Shown here one piece after another: positions 18,851-27,822 of a stretch of 64,000 bases of DNA; the stretch's first letter is position 1, and each line of letters starts with the position of its first letter. The notes below the pieces were generated by a model, which saw nothing but the letters and a program-made list of their open reading frames with translations, had not been told where the DNA came from and searched no databases. Source of the DNA: Litorivicinus sp. (GTDB taxonomy: Bacteria; Pseudomonadota; Gammaproteobacteria; Pseudomonadales; Litorivicinaceae). The stretch is from contig JAOLBK010000001.1 of NCBI GenBank assembly GCA_028339155.1, positions 186,001-250,000 of the forward strand. Direction: 5' to 3'. The position numbers and the translations under genes were made by a program.

Positions 18851-20556
18851 TCGAGTGTCATCACCTTATCAACAATTTCCTTAAGTAATATACGGACCGG
18901 AATCTCTTCGGTCCGCTGCTTTAATTCTACTTCGTTGTTTTCGAGTGTTTTATGACTGACCACAATGCGAACAGGTATTCCAATCAGGTCCATGTCCGCA
19001 AAGCGTCCTCCAGCACTTAAGATGCGATCGTCTAGCAATACTTCGAGGCCTTTCGATTCGATGTCTTGTTTTATGCGAGCTGCTTCGATATCTACTTCAG
19101 GATTTTTGTTACTGCCAATCGTGATAATGCAGACCTGAAATGGAGCTATACTGGCAGGCCAACATATCCCTCGGTCGTCATGGCACTGCTCGATTGCAGC
19201 GGCCACGATGCGAGTGATCCCAATTCCATAGCACCCCATATAAAGAGAAGATTGTTTCCCATTATCATCCAGAACATTAGCGGTCATAGCATCTGAATAT
19301 TTGCGGCCAAGTTGAAAAATATGACCGACTTCGATGCCGCGACGGATTTGGTAGGTGCCAGACCCATCAGGGGCCAGGTCCCCTTCTATTGCGTTGCGTA
19401 AATCTGCAATTATTGGTGCATTACAGTCGCGGCCCCAGTTAACACCAAAATAATGCCATCCATCTTCATTGGCGCCAACAATAAAATCTGAGCACATTGC
19501 TACTTGCCGATCAGCAATTACTGGAATAGGACAGTGGACCGGACCAAGAGAGCCTGGTCCGGCATTCATGATTTCTCGAATCTGAGCTTCAGTCGCAAAT
19601 GTCAGTGGGGCGCAGACCATGGCATGATTTTCTGCTTTGACTTCATTTAGGGTGTGATCACCCCGAATAATCAATGCAATAAATCCTGATTCACAGTTGT
19701 TTGCTGCTTTTACGATAAGAGTTTTGATTGTTTTATCGATCGACAGCCCAAAATCTTGAACAAGGGCGTTGATGGTTTTTTGAGAAGGAGTTTCTATGCG
19801 TCGCATCACTTCGTTCGGTGATCCACGTTCGCCCACTGCGATGCATTCTGCCTTTTCAATATTAGCGGCTAGATCGGATCCAGTTGAGAATACAATGTCA
19901 TCTTCACCTGAATCCGCCAATACATGGAATTCTTGTGAACCAGTCCCGCCGATAGCTCCTGAGTCCGCAATCACCGCTCTATAATTTAGTCCAATACGGT
20001 TAAAGATTCGGCAGTATGCTTCGGACATGTTTTGATAGCTTCGTTCCATCCCGTCAGGGCTTAGATCAAATGAGTAGGCATCTTTCATGATGAACTCGCG
20101 CGATCGCATCACGCCAAATCGAGGCCTGACCTCATCTCTAAACTTGGTTTGAATTTGGTACAGGTTTAATGGGAGCTGTTTGTATGAATTAACTTCTCGA
20201 CGGACAAGGTCTGTAACCACCTCTTCATGAGTTGGCCCTAGGCAAAAATTTCGGTTATGTCGGTCCTGTAGGCGGAGAAGTTCCGGGCCAAATTGATTCC
20301 ACCGACCAGATTCTTCCCACAACTCTGATGGTTGCACGCTGGTCATTAAAATTTCCTGGGCACCTGTGCGGTTCATTTCTTCTCGTACAATATTTTCAAC
20401 CTTTCTGAGTACTCGTACTCCAAGCGGCAGCCATGTATACAAGCCAGACGCAATCTGACGAATCATGCCCGCCCTCAGCATTAGCTTATGGCTGACAACG
20501 ACAGTATCAATGGGATCTTCTCTGAGCGTTGGAAGTAAGAGTTGTGAGGTCCGCAT
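18835..20556 (-). CDS. proS: Prolyl-tRNA synthetase
   Basis: Class II aminoacyl-tRNA synthetase of 573 residues, the bacterial-type length with an editing insertion. Motif 1 lies in the [20 protein letters not shown] stretch, motif 2 in [21 protein letters not shown] and motif 3 in [18 protein letters not shown]. The INS editing domain occupies about residues 225-400, and the C-terminal anticodon-binding domain starts near 470. The start is ATG 20556 with GTGGA upstream. It leads the proS-wrbA-DUF2069 operon. Confidence 0.97.
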   Translation of the reverse strand: MRTSQLLLPTLREDPIDTVVVSHKLMLRAGMIRQIASGLYTWLPLGVRVLRKVENIVREEMNRTGAQEILMTSVQPSELWEESGRWNQFGPELLRLQDRHNRNFCLGPTHEEVVTDLVRREVNSYKQLPLNLYQIQTKFRDEVRPRFGVMRSREFIMKDAYSFDLSPDGMERSYQNMSEAYCRIFNRIGLNYRAVIADSGAIGGTGSQEFHVLADSGEDDIVFSTGSDLAANIEKAECIAVGERGSPNEVMRRIETPSQKTINALVQDFGLSIDKTIKTLIVKAANNCESGFIALIIRGDHTLNEVKAENHAMVCAPLTFATEAQIREIMNAGPGSLGPVHCPIPVIADRQVAMCSDFIVGANEDGWHYFGVNWGRDCNAPIIADLRNAIEGDLAPDGSGTYQIRRGIEVGHIFQLGRKYSDAMTANVLDDNGKQSSLYMGCYGIGITRIVAAAIEQCHDDRGICWPASIAPFQVCIITIGSNKNPEVDIEAARIKQDIESKGLEVLLDDRILSAGGRFADMDLIGIPVRIVVSHKTLENNEVELKQRTEEIPVRILLKEIVDKVMTLECLKF

Positions 20557-20727
20557 CGGGTGTCCACTTAATAGTCTGATAAATAGAAATAGTATAGCGG
20601 GCTTCGGCCAATAGACGTGAGGCCGATCTTATTATCTTCTCGAATTATGGGCCTTGGTTTGATCTTATCTCTGAATTTTAGGTGGGAATTGGCGTCGTCA
20701 TTAAAAAAAGGGTAATGAACTCTTTCT

Positions 20728-21885
20728 CTACTTTAATACGATTGGGGCTTCAAGTTGTTTGAATGGAGTATGCTCATCGCAGTCTTGAAAATAAAGTTGA
20801 ATATGTTGGCGTTCGCGCGCTACGAAGTCGCTGATAGCATTGTAGAATTCTGGGTTTGCGATCCAGTGTAAACTTTTTGTTTTAACAGGATGAAACCCTC
20901 GCGCAATTTTGTGCTCGCCTTGCGCGCCTGGATCAAAGCGCTCAATGCCTTCTGCAATTGCATACTCAATCCATTGATGAAAACAGGTCTCAAAGTGGAG
21001 GCAGTCAGCATTAACTAATGCACCCCAATATCTACCATAAAGGGTAGTGCGATCGACTAAGCAAAGTGACATAGCAATTCTCTGGCCATGTTGCTTGGCA
21101 AATGCCACCCGAATGGAATTAGGGATCCTATCCCGAGCTAGCTCGAAAAATGATTGCGTAAGATAACCGCGGCGCCCTCGCAACGTATATGTCCTCTGGT
21201 AGCACTGAAAGACTGTTTCGATTGCAGTGTTATCGAGCTCTGATCCTTTTAAAAGCTCAAAAGTAATCCCTTGCTCTTTAACGCGCCGTCTTTCGCGCTT
21301 GGCTTCTTTTCGTCTTTTCGAGTTAAACAGTGCCAAGTGATCTTCAAAATTCCGAAAGTCTTTATTAAGCCAATGGAACTGCACGCCGTGTCGCTCAACC
21401 CATTGGCCATTTTTTAGGATGAGTGATTCGGTTTTTGAATCCGGAAACAAGATATGCCAACTTGAGATTTTTTCTGAAAGTTCATCAAAAACACATTCGA
21501 ACAATGATCTAGTCATTACTTCAGGGTTAACCTCGGGGCGGTACAGTACCCTTGGCCCCGTCGCTGGCGTGAATGGGATAGCTGTTATACATTTTGGATA
21601 ATATGAGAGCCCGTGTTTTTGGTAGGCATCCGCCCAAGCCCAGTCAAATACATACTCACCGTAGGAATCGGATTTGATAAAGCAAGCCATGGCCGCTGCT
21701 AACCCATTCGAATCGTTGACTGTGACATAGAGTGGATTCCAGCCAGTTCCTTCCCCCACGCTGTTTGAATCTTCGAGCGCTGATAAAAATCCATGCAATA
21801 ATCCAGGGTAAGCATTTGGATTTAAACTATCCCAAGTCTTTTGGTCAATTTCATGAATTGACGTGTGTAACCTTGTCGAGTTCAT
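20728..21885 (-). CDS. FemAB-like / GNAT-fold protein (former DUF482)
   Basis: Protein of 385 residues matching PF04339 (peptidoglycan biosynthesis/recognition, FemAB-like). Markers are the N-terminal NPNAYPGLLHGFLSALEDSNSV, YPKCITAIPFTPATGPRVL (about residue 96), FNSKRRKEAKRERR (about 188) and the C-terminal FDPGAQGEHKIARGFHP. Two GNAT-type folds are expected. The biochemical role is untested, and aminoacyl or acetyl transfer is inferred from the fold. AAGGG lies 4 nt before ATG 21885. The gene follows DUF3108 by 12 bp on the same strand. Confidence 0.85.
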   Translation of the reverse strand: MNSTRLHTSIHEIDQKTWDSLNPNAYPGLLHGFLSALEDSNSVGEGTGWNPLYVTVNDSNGLAAAMACFIKSDSYGEYVFDWAWADAYQKHGLSYYPKCITAIPFTPATGPRVLYRPEVNPEVMTRSLFECVFDELSEKISSWHILFPDSKTESLILKNGQWVERHGVQFHWLNKDFRNFEDHLALFNSKRRKEAKRERRRVKEQGITFELLKGSELDNTAIETVFQCYQRTYTLRGRRGYLTQSFFELARDRIPNSIRVAFAKQHGQRIAMSLCLVDRTTLYGRYWGALVNADCLHFETCFHQWIEYAIAEGIERFDPGAQGEHKIARGFHPVKTKSLHWIANPEFYNAISDFVARERQHIQLYFQDCDEHTPFKQLEAPIVLK

Positions 21886-21897
21886 AAGGCCCTTGTG

Positions 21898-22590
21898 TCA
21901 GGGATTATTTGATGGCTGAAAAGCGGTAAGTGTTAGGGTTAACAGTCGCTTGTTATCTTTTTTCTCAAGTCTGACAAGTTGGTAATCCAGTGAGGGAGCT
22001 AGCCAGAAGTAAAGAGAGCGATAAGAGTCAAAATTGCTGTCGATTAGGCTATATTTTTTTGTTTTTAGGGCGCCCATGGGAGTTTCCAATAGATCACTCC
22101 CGCGAACCGCGATTTCCCAGGTTTTGAAATCATCTCCATCAATTATTATGATTTTTTGAGGAAGGGGCTGGCCGCTTTTTAACAAGTGGGCAAGCTGTAA
22201 GCGAAATCCAAGTGGGTCAAAAGTTCCGTCTAAAATAGGCGAGTGGGTCTGTTCTGACTCATGCATACGGCTAACGATATCTTTGTTCCAATTGAAACGA
22301 AAATGGCGACCAGTTGTCCGGCCGAGTAAGTTCTGCGTGTAGCTGTAGTCCAGTGGCTTCCAACCCATCTTTGGGCTGTAAAGTAAGTTACTGGCCTCAG
22401 TGACCGATCCGATACTAGCATCTGCATGCAACACTATCTCATAGAGATCGCCGGTTTTTTTGAGTGTTTCAGTTGCTTTCGCCTCGAGACGGACGCCAAT
22501 ATTCCAGGTCATGTCATATTGTGCTTCATATGTTTGTCCTAGGGCCATTGCACTAAATATTGTGAGTGCGAGTGGGATCAATTGGTGCAT
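21898..22590 (-). CDS. DUF3108 periplasmic protein
   Basis: Protein of 230 residues with an N-terminal hydrophobic signal (about residues 1-18), followed by a beta-rich domain. DGTFDPLGFRLQLAHLLKSG in the middle and SLYFWLAPSLDYQLVRLE near the end are typical DUF3108 elements. It overlaps purN by 13 nt. A DUF3108 gene downstream of purN also occurs in pseudomonads. Its function is unknown and an envelope location is inferred from the signal peptide. Confidence 0.82.
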   Translation of the reverse strand: MHQLIPLALTIFSAMALGQTYEAQYDMTWNIGVRLEAKATETLKKTGDLYEIVLHADASIGSVTEASNLLYSPKMGWKPLDYSYTQNLLGRTTGRHFRFNWNKDIVSRMHESEQTHSPILDGTFDPLGFRLQLAHLLKSGQPLPQKIIIIDGDDFKTWEIAVRGSDLLETPMGALKTKKYSLIDSNFDSYRSLYFWLAPSLDYQLVRLEKKDNKRLLTLTLTAFQPSNNP

Positions 22591-23165
22591 TGTTTTACCT
22601 CGCCTAGAGATAAGTCGCGAATGACCGAAGGATACAGCGAGTGTTCTGCTTTCAATACTCTGGCCTTGAGTGTTTTTTCTGTATCGCCGGCTATGATAGG
22701 GACCTTGCTTTGCCGAATGATCTCCCCGCCGTCAAGTTCTTCGGTGACCCAGTGTACTGTAGCGCCGGCTTCGCTGTCTCCGGCCTCTAACGCCCTGGCA
22801 TGCGTATTGAGCCCTTTATATTTGGGCAGCAAGGATGGATGAATATTGATGAGTCGTCCCGAATAAGCGCTAATAAAATCAGGTGATAAAATCCGCATAA
22901 ATCCGGCCAGAGCTAATAAATCGGGTTCATAGATATCAATGGCATTGGCTAGCATGAGGCCAAAGGACTTGCGGTCGGGGTAATTATTATGCGATTGAAC
23001 TACCGATGGTATTCCGGCTTTTTTTGCCCGTCTGAGCCCTTTGGCATCGGCAACATTTGAGGCTACAGCGACAAGTTTAGCGTTACCAAGAAGGCCTTTT
23101 TTTTGCCAATCAATTAATGCTTGAAGGTTCGATCCGCCGCCTGAAATCAGACAAACTATACGCAT
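22578..23165 (-). CDS. purN: Phosphoribosylglycinamide formyltransferase PurN
   Basis: Third step of purine synthesis, transferring formyl from 10-formyl-THF to GAR. It has 195 residues. The start [19 protein letters not shown] contains the phosphate loop. LAGFMRILSPDFI, INIHPSLLPKYKG (with catalytic Asn and His) and HWVTEELDGGEII are the classic motifs. ATG 23165 shares one base with the purM stop (TGATG), so translation is coupled. Confidence 0.96.
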   Translation of the reverse strand: MRIVCLISGGGSNLQALIDWQKKGLLGNAKLVAVASNVADAKGLRRAKKAGIPSVVQSHNNYPDRKSFGLMLANAIDIYEPDLLALAGFMRILSPDFISAYSGRLINIHPSLLPKYKGLNTHARALEAGDSEAGATVHWVTEELDGGEIIRQSKVPIIAGDTEKTLKARVLKAEHSLYPSVIRDLSLGEVKQCTN

Positions 23166-24220
23166 CAAGAAAATGCTCCAGAAAAGGTTACTGATGCATT
23201 TTTATTCTCGATTATTTGACCAATAATAATTGGGCTTTCTCCGAAATCTGAAAGGGTTTGCATTACTAAATTTGCGTCGGCCTTAGGGCAGATCAGGATA
23301 AATCCAAGCCCGCAGTTAAAGGTCCTGAGCATTTCTTCGGCCCCTACGTCGCCGTGGTGTTCGAGCCATTTGAAGATCTCTGGACGCTCCCACGTATCTA
23401 GATCAATGTGCGCTGCTAAGTTCCTGTCGAAAGAGCGGGGGAGGTTTTCTTGAAAGCCGCCCCCGGTGAGGTGAACGGCGCCAGATACTAGTCCAGTTGC
23501 CATTGCGTGGCGTACTGAATTTACATAAATTCGAGTCGGCTCCATAACAGTGTCGATTAGGGAGGTGTTATCGGACAAAAGTGCTATTTCAGGATTCACT
23601 CCTGCGTGTTCAAAAATCTTTCGAATTAGCGAGTATCCGTTGCTGTGTGGCCCCGAAGACGGCAGTGCTAGTAGTACATCGTTTTCTGCTACTTTAGAAC
23701 CATCAATGATTAGGTTTTCTTCAGCTATGCCTACACAGAAACCAGCTAAGTCATAGTCGCCGGCCTGATACATGCCAGGCATTTCTGCGGTCTCACCGCC
23801 GGCCAATGCACATTTGGCTATTAAGCAACCATCAGCAATGGACTTAATGACGGTGGCTGCTACATCGACATCGAGTACGCCTGTAGCGTAGTAGTCTAGA
23901 AAAAATAAAGGTTCAGCATTCGCAACAATTAAGTCATTAACGCACATCGCGACCAAATCCTGTCCAATGTGCTGATGTCGGTTGTAATCGATGGCAAGCT
24001 TTAGTTTGGTGCCGACGCCATCAGTGCCTGACACCAGGATAGGGTTTTTGTACCCCTCTGGAATTTTAAAGAGCGCCCCGAAACCGCCAAGCCCCCCCAA
24101 AGATTCTTTGCGGGCAGTTCGCCTAGCGTGAGGTTTGATGCGTTCTACAAGGCTGTTTCCTGCGTCGATATCGACACCAGCATCGCGGTATGAAAGACCT
24201 TTTTGATGTTCTCGTGTCAT
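23165..24220 (-). CDS. purM: Phosphoribosylformylglycinamidine cyclo-ligase PurM
   Basis: AIR synthetase, the fifth step of purine synthesis, 351 residues. Visible features are [20 protein letters not shown] at the start, [15 protein letters not shown] (about residue 63), [21 protein letters not shown] (about 90), [14 protein letters not shown] and [13 protein letters not shown]. It heads the purM-purN-DUF3108 operon and is divergent from the DUF2066 gene with a 77-bp gap. Confidence 0.97.
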   Translation of the reverse strand: MTREHQKGLSYRDAGVDIDAGNSLVERIKPHARRTARKESLGGLGGFGALFKIPEGYKNPILVSGTDGVGTKLKLAIDYNRHQHIGQDLVAMCVNDLIVANAEPLFFLDYYATGVLDVDVAATVIKSIADGCLIAKCALAGGETAEMPGMYQAGDYDLAGFCVGIAEENLIIDGSKVAENDVLLALPSSGPHSNGYSLIRKIFEHAGVNPEIALLSDNTSLIDTVMEPTRIYVNSVRHAMATGLVSGAVHLTGGGFQENLPRSFDRNLAAHIDLDTWERPEIFKWLEHHGDVGAEEMLRTFNCGLGFILICPKADANLVMQTLSDFGESPIIIGQIIENKNASVTFSGAFS

Positions 24221-24297
24221 TGACTCGATAGCTTCCTGTGTTAATTACTAGAGGAGTGTATCATTTGAGTTCTTTATAGAACCAATAGAGGACCTTT

Positions 24298-25356
24298 ATG
24301 GCTTTGCGATTTATTGCAACCTCGGTGTTTTTAATAGCCTTCCAGTGCGGTGCGGCGGAATATCGTATTCTGGTAGATAATCCGGAGTCATTTGCTGTTG
24401 AAACGACTTTAGAGGAAGTTGTTGTGGGCGCGGCGGAGCAGCTTACTGGGATGCCCGCAGCTGATTTAACGGCAAATACTACGGATTTATTTAGTCTTCC
24501 TGAAGCTTTGGTCAATTCATATGGGTTTGATGGCGGTTTTTTTTTGGTGGATGTCGATATTGACGGACTGAAGAGTCGATTGGAAACAGCGGGTATTGAT
24601 ATTTGGAGTGGCAAGCGGCCACAATTTCTTGTGTGGGCCACTGAAGAGCGTGGTCTCGATCGTGTGATGGTCGGTAATGAACTGAATTCGCTTATCGATG
24701 CACTTTTTTCAGGCGCAGCGAGGTACGCTTTACCTTTGAATCGTCCATTAATGGATCTCGACGATACGCTCGCGCTTTCTCCAGCGGAAATTTGGGGTGA
24801 ATTTTCTGGTGCGGTGTTGCAGGCTTCAGCCCGCTATAAAGTTGATCATGTCTTAGTTCTCGGTGATCGACCGGATCAGCAGTCTTTGCGTTTTTGGATA
24901 TACGGAGTGGGCCAGGATTTCACCTCGGGCGAAGTGTCTGGTGCGGACGCTAAGACTCGAGCTGAAGGTTTAATGTCTATTTTGCTTCAGTATGCGAAAT
25001 CGTTGTCTTTGGAGTCAGTGCCGGAGTCAGTGCCGGAGTCAGTGCCGGAGTCAGTGCCGGAGTCAGTGCCGGAGTCGGAGCTTCTTGTTGAATCCTTTTT
25101 GGAGCAAACCGCCAAGGTAACTTTGCCGGAGACCAAACTCCTCTCGATCGATTACGATGAGGTATTGGTTTTGATGGCCTTCTTGGATTATCTCGAAATA
25201 GACCCGGCTCAGGTTAAAATTTCTGAAATCTCGATGTATCCGGAATTAGCAAACATTGTGTTGGAAACAGAACTGTCCATGAAGGAACTTGACGGCCTAG
25301 TCTCAGGATTTGGTGCTGTCCAATTTGTTTCACCTTTGGTCTATGCACTGCGTTGA
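24298..25356 (+). CDS. DUF2066 protein with a tandem-repeat linker
   Basis: Exported protein of 352 residues. A signal peptide (about 1-19) ends before AEYRILVDNP. The DUF2066 core follows, with SYGFDGGFFLVDVD, LVWATEERGLDR, GRDP-like VLGDRPDQQSLRFWIYG and a region up to about residue 235. Residues about 239-258 are five perfect copies of a Glu-Ser-Val-Pro unit, and a C-terminal domain of about 90 residues comes after. GAGGA lies 6 nt before the start. The purM // DUF2066-hda arrangement is the same in Pseudomonas. Function is unknown. Confidence 0.85.
   Translation: MALRFIATSVFLIAFQCGAAEYRILVDNPESFAVETTLEEVVVGAAEQLTGMPAADLTANTTDLFSLPEALVNSYGFDGGFFLVDVDIDGLKSRLETAGIDIWSGKRPQFLVWATEERGLDRVMVGNELNSLIDALFSGAARYALPLNRPLMDLDDTLALSPAEIWGEFSGAVLQASARYKVDHVLVLGDRPDQQSLRFWIYGVGQDFTSGEVSGADAKTRAEGLMSILLQYAKSLSLESVPESVPESVPESVPESVPESELLVESFLEQTAKVTLPETKLLSIDYDEVLVLMAFLDYLEIDPAQVKISEISMYPELANIVLETELSMKELDGLVSGFGAVQFVSPLVYALR
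25012..25071 (+). repeat. Five-copy 12-bp in-frame minisatellite
   Basis: The unit GAGTCAGTGCCG is repeated five times without a mismatch, followed by a partial sixth copy (GAGTC). It encodes Glu-Ser-Val-Pro repeats in the DUF2066 protein. Identity at the DNA level, including third positions, points to recent expansion by slippage. Copy-number change would stay in frame. Confidence 0.95.
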
Positions 25357-26045
25357 CAAAGGATCGCCCTATTCAGGAAATACTGCGTCTCGCGACGAGG
25401 TCAGCTCATGCGAATCGTTGCTGGATAGAAACAGAAGAGCATCGTTTGATTCGATCGGAATGTGCTCGTGCTATCGACGGATCCGGTGAAACAGTCTGGG
25501 TGCATGGGGCTAAGGGCGTTGGAAAAACACATTTGGCCACGCGGATTAGCGCCGAATTTGGAATGAGTTATTATAATTGTCGAGAAATCCCGAAAAGTAG
25601 GGTCAATTCGTTTTTAGAGAGCGTTGGAGTCAATCAAGCTGTCGTACTCGATGGCTTTGACGCGTGGCTTGGAGACCCCGTAATCGAAGAATTTTTATTC
25701 TCTTGGTGGAAACAAAAAGAAGCTTGCTCCTTAATTATCGCTTGCGCATCACCGCGACTGGACGGGTTGTTTGCATTGCCCGATTTAGCGAGTCGCGCAG
25801 TTTCTGGGATGGTGTTGTCCATGATCGGTTTGAATGACTTCTTGTTGATTGAGCTTTTTAACTGCCAGGTCCAAGAGCATGAGTTGGATTTAAGCCCTGA
25901 GGTACTGAAGTTTTTGATTCCAAGACTGCCGCGTAATCCTGCGTTAATCACAGATCTTGTTGATTCCATGGATCGAGAAAGTTTGAGAGATCAACGAAAA
26001 ATCACTATTCCATGGGTCAATCAGCGACTGATGCCACATCCCTAA
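25353..26045 (+). CDS. hda: DnaA-regulatory inactivator Hda
   Basis: AAA+ protein of 230 residues that, with the loaded sliding clamp, stimulates ATP hydrolysis on DnaA. Walker A HGAKGVGKTHLA is near residue 51, Walker B VVLDGFDAW near 97 and the sensor-1 stretch LPDLASRAV near 140. The Arg-finger region is LIPRLPRN and the C-terminal pattern RKITIPWVNQRL matches RKLTIPFV of E. coli Hda. The start is TTG 25353, overlapping the DUF2066 stop (TTGA). The N-terminal clamp-binding hexapeptide is degenerate: QEILRL at residues 8-13 instead of QLSLPL. Confidence 0.88.
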   Translation: MTKDRPIQEILRLATRSAHANRCWIETEEHRLIRSECARAIDGSGETVWVHGAKGVGKTHLATRISAEFGMSYYNCREIPKSRVNSFLESVGVNQAVVLDGFDAWLGDPVIEEFLFSWWKQKEACSLIIACASPRLDGLFALPDLASRAVSGMVLSMIGLNDFLLIELFNCQVQEHELDLSPEVLKFLIPRLPRNPALITDLVDSMDRESLRDQRKITIPWVNQRLMPHP

Positions 26046-26049
26046 AAGA

Positions 26050-26065
26050 CTGACAATATTTTCAG
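26050..26065 (+). promoter_or_regulatory. LexA (SOS) box upstream of recA
   Basis: CTGACAATATTTTCAG has the exact CTG-N10-CAG core of the gammaproteobacterial LexA operator, with an AT-rich centre and TA after the right half-site. It lies 77 bp before the recA start and is the only such site I noticed in this leader. Confidence 0.9.
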
Positions 26066-26075
26066 TATTTTTCTA

Positions 26076-26104
26076 CTGACAGTGTTATCGATCCTCGTTA
26101 CTCT
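26076..26104 (+). promoter_or_regulatory. Probable recA sigma-70 promoter
   Basis: CTGACA at 26076-26081 and TACTCT at 26099-26104 are separated by 17 bp, which fits a sigma-70 promoter. The LexA box ends about 10 bp upstream of this -35. A repressor there would act at the edge of polymerase binding, or a second promoter may overlap the box itself. Confidence 0.5.
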
Positions 26105-26141
26105 ATGGACTGTATTTCACTTCCGAGAAAAGGGTAGATAG

Positions 26142-27185
26142 ATGGACAACAACCGCCGTAAAGCGCTCGATGCCGCCTTAAGTCAGATTGAACGCCAGTT
26201 TGGTAAAGGCGCAGTCATGCGAATGGGAGATACGCCACGCGAAGCGATCCCAGCGATTTCCACGGGTTCATTGGGTCTCGATATTGCGCTTGGAATTGGC
26301 GGTCTACCTAAAGGACGCATCGTCGAAGTTTATGGTCCTGAGTCATCAGGCAAAACGACCCTGACATTGCAAACGATTGCCGAATGTCAAAAGGCCGGCG
26401 GCACAGCTGCCTTTATTGATGCAGAGCATGCATTGGATCCGATTTACGCTGGAAAACTTGGTGTAAATGTTGACGATTTACTTGTCTCGCAGCCGGATAC
26501 AGGGGAGCAGGCTCTTGAAATTGCCGATATGTTGGTCCGGTCGGGCAGTGTTGATATTCTCGTAATCGATTCCGTGGCTGCGTTAACGCCACGAGCAGAA
26601 ATTGAAGGAGATATGGGCGATACACACGTTGGCCTCCAAGCTCGACTGATGAGTCAGGCTTTGCGAAAAATCACGGGAAATATCAAGCGTTCTAATTGTC
26701 TTGTGATTTTTATTAACCAAATTAGGATGAAAATAGGCGTGATGTTCGGTAATCCCGAGACTACTTCTGGGGGAAATGCTCTCAAGTTCTATGCGTCTGT
26801 GCGTCTTGATATCCGGAGAATCGGTGCGGTGAAGCAAGGCGACGAAGTTATAGGTAATGAGACGCGCGTGAAGGTAGTAAAAAATAAGGTTGCGCCACCG
26901 TTTCGACAAGCTGAATTTCAGGTGATTTATGGCAAAGGAATATATCACATGGGTGAGATTATTGATCTCGGGGTTCAGGAAGGATTGGTTGAAAAGTCAG
27001 GGGCTTGGTATTCGTACAACGGGCAACGAGTTGGTCAAGGAAAAGCCAATGCTGCGCAGTTCTTGGATGAAAATCGTGCAATCTCTGATGAGATTGAGAA
27101 GATTTTGCGCGAACGACTTTTAGCTAGTCCGGTCGTTAATGCTGACGAGCCAGGCGAAGCTTCGGAGTCGGCACCTAAAGAATGA
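26142..27185 (+). CDS. recA: Recombinase RecA
   Basis: Strand-exchange protein and co-protease for LexA, 347 residues. The Walker A loop [10 protein letters not shown] is at about 66-75. The signature [19 protein letters not shown], the DNA-binding loop region with [20 protein letters not shown], and an acidic C-terminal tail are visible. An SOS box and promoter sit upstream. recX does not follow it here: the next gene on the strand is glcD after a 630-bp gap, and the recX gene is about 20 kb away, next to alaS. Confidence 0.99.
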   Translation: MDNNRRKALDAALSQIERQFGKGAVMRMGDTPREAIPAISTGSLGLDIALGIGGLPKGRIVEVYGPESSGKTTLTLQTIAECQKAGGTAAFIDAEHALDPIYAGKLGVNVDDLLVSQPDTGEQALEIADMLVRSGSVDILVIDSVAALTPRAEIEGDMGDTHVGLQARLMSQALRKITGNIKRSNCLVIFINQIRMKIGVMFGNPETTSGGNALKFYASVRLDIRRIGAVKQGDEVIGNETRVKVVKNKVAPPFRQAEFQVIYGKGIYHMGEIIDLGVQEGLVEKSGAWYSYNGQRVGQGKANAAQFLDENRAISDEIEKILRERLLASPVVNADEPGEASESAPKE

Positions 27186-27334
27186 GAGTTTTCAATTAAT
27201 TTAAGCCGTTTTGGCTAGAAGAGTATAGAGCCTTTTCGGCTAGCTGATTTCTCAATGCAAGATCTGATTTCTTGCGTTGATGTGGCTAGAAAGGTCACCA
27301 AAATTTCTGTCAGTTGGAACGGAATTTTGCCACG

Positions 27335-27368
27335 CCACACTTGCAGGGTGAAATATGTGGTTTTTTTT
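27335..27368 (+). terminator. Possible rho-independent terminator of recA
   Basis: CCACA at 27335-27339 pairs with TGTGG at 27356-27360 and is followed at once by eight T residues. The loop is long (16 nt) and could fold further through CAC/GTG. The stem is short, so the call is moderate at best. Confidence 0.4.
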
Positions 27369-27565
27369 GATGGCGGCGGTCGGTAACTCTTGAGAGTAGC
27401 GTTTTAGATTACACTTAAATCGTCTTTCCAAGTTTCGGCATGCGCGCGGGCACCATTGTTTATTGCAGATTACATTTTCTTCATTTTCCTCAGATCTGAA
27501 GGGTTCTGCTACAACGAGAGTAATCTTTTTTGTCTTTATGCGTATCTGAAAAAAATTATCTTCTT

Positions 27566-27580
27566 ATTGGTTTGACCAAT
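27566..27580 (+). promoter_or_regulatory. GntR-type (FadR subfamily) operator, distal copy
   Basis: ATTGGT-TTG-ACCAAT is a perfect 6-bp inverted repeat with a 3-bp spacer. It matches the TTGGT-N3-ACCAA pattern bound by PdhR, LldR and GlcC. It lies about 240 bp before glcD, 154 bp from the second copy (centre to centre). Confidence 0.75.
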
Positions 27581-27717
27581 TTAATCTACTGATGATTTAA
27601 ATGGCATTGATGTTTATTGCTATTTACTCCTTCGTAGGGCCTGAGATTTTGCTTAAATTAGAAGATTTATGATTTTTTTGTATCAATGGAGTTCTATTGC
27701 GATAGTCATTGTTTAGC

Positions 27718-27736
27718 TAATTGGTCTGACCAATTA
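27718..27736 (+). promoter_or_regulatory. GntR-type (FadR subfamily) operator, proximal copy
   Basis: TAATTGGT-CTG-ACCAATTA is a perfect 8-bp inverted repeat around a 3-bp spacer, 19 bp in all and about 90 bp upstream of the glcD start. It is a stronger palindrome than the distal site. A GlcC-like glycolate-sensing regulator is the natural candidate, but no such gene is in the window. Confidence 0.82.
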
Positions 27737-27822
27737 TTTAATGATTACGAAGTTCTGTATGATATTATTTATCTCGTTTTTTTAAATATTTATTTGTCAA
27801 ATTTCAATTAATCGGATTAGTG

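Larger units (their letters stand above)
27186..27822. other. Long AT-rich intergenic region between recA and glcD
   Basis: It holds, in order, two short AGCC/GGCT hairpins just after recA, a terminator-like hairpin ending in eight T residues at 27361-27368, and then a markedly AT-rich leader with two GntR-type palindromes. A TATGAT hexamer at 27758-27763 is a candidate -10 for glcD. No protein-coding frame of interest was seen on either strand. Confidence 0.7.

Noticed and set aside
25012-25076. Tandem 12-bp repeat as a possible CRISPR or protein-binding iteron array
   Set aside because: There are no spacers, the unit is a multiple of three and in frame inside a gene. It is a coding minisatellite.
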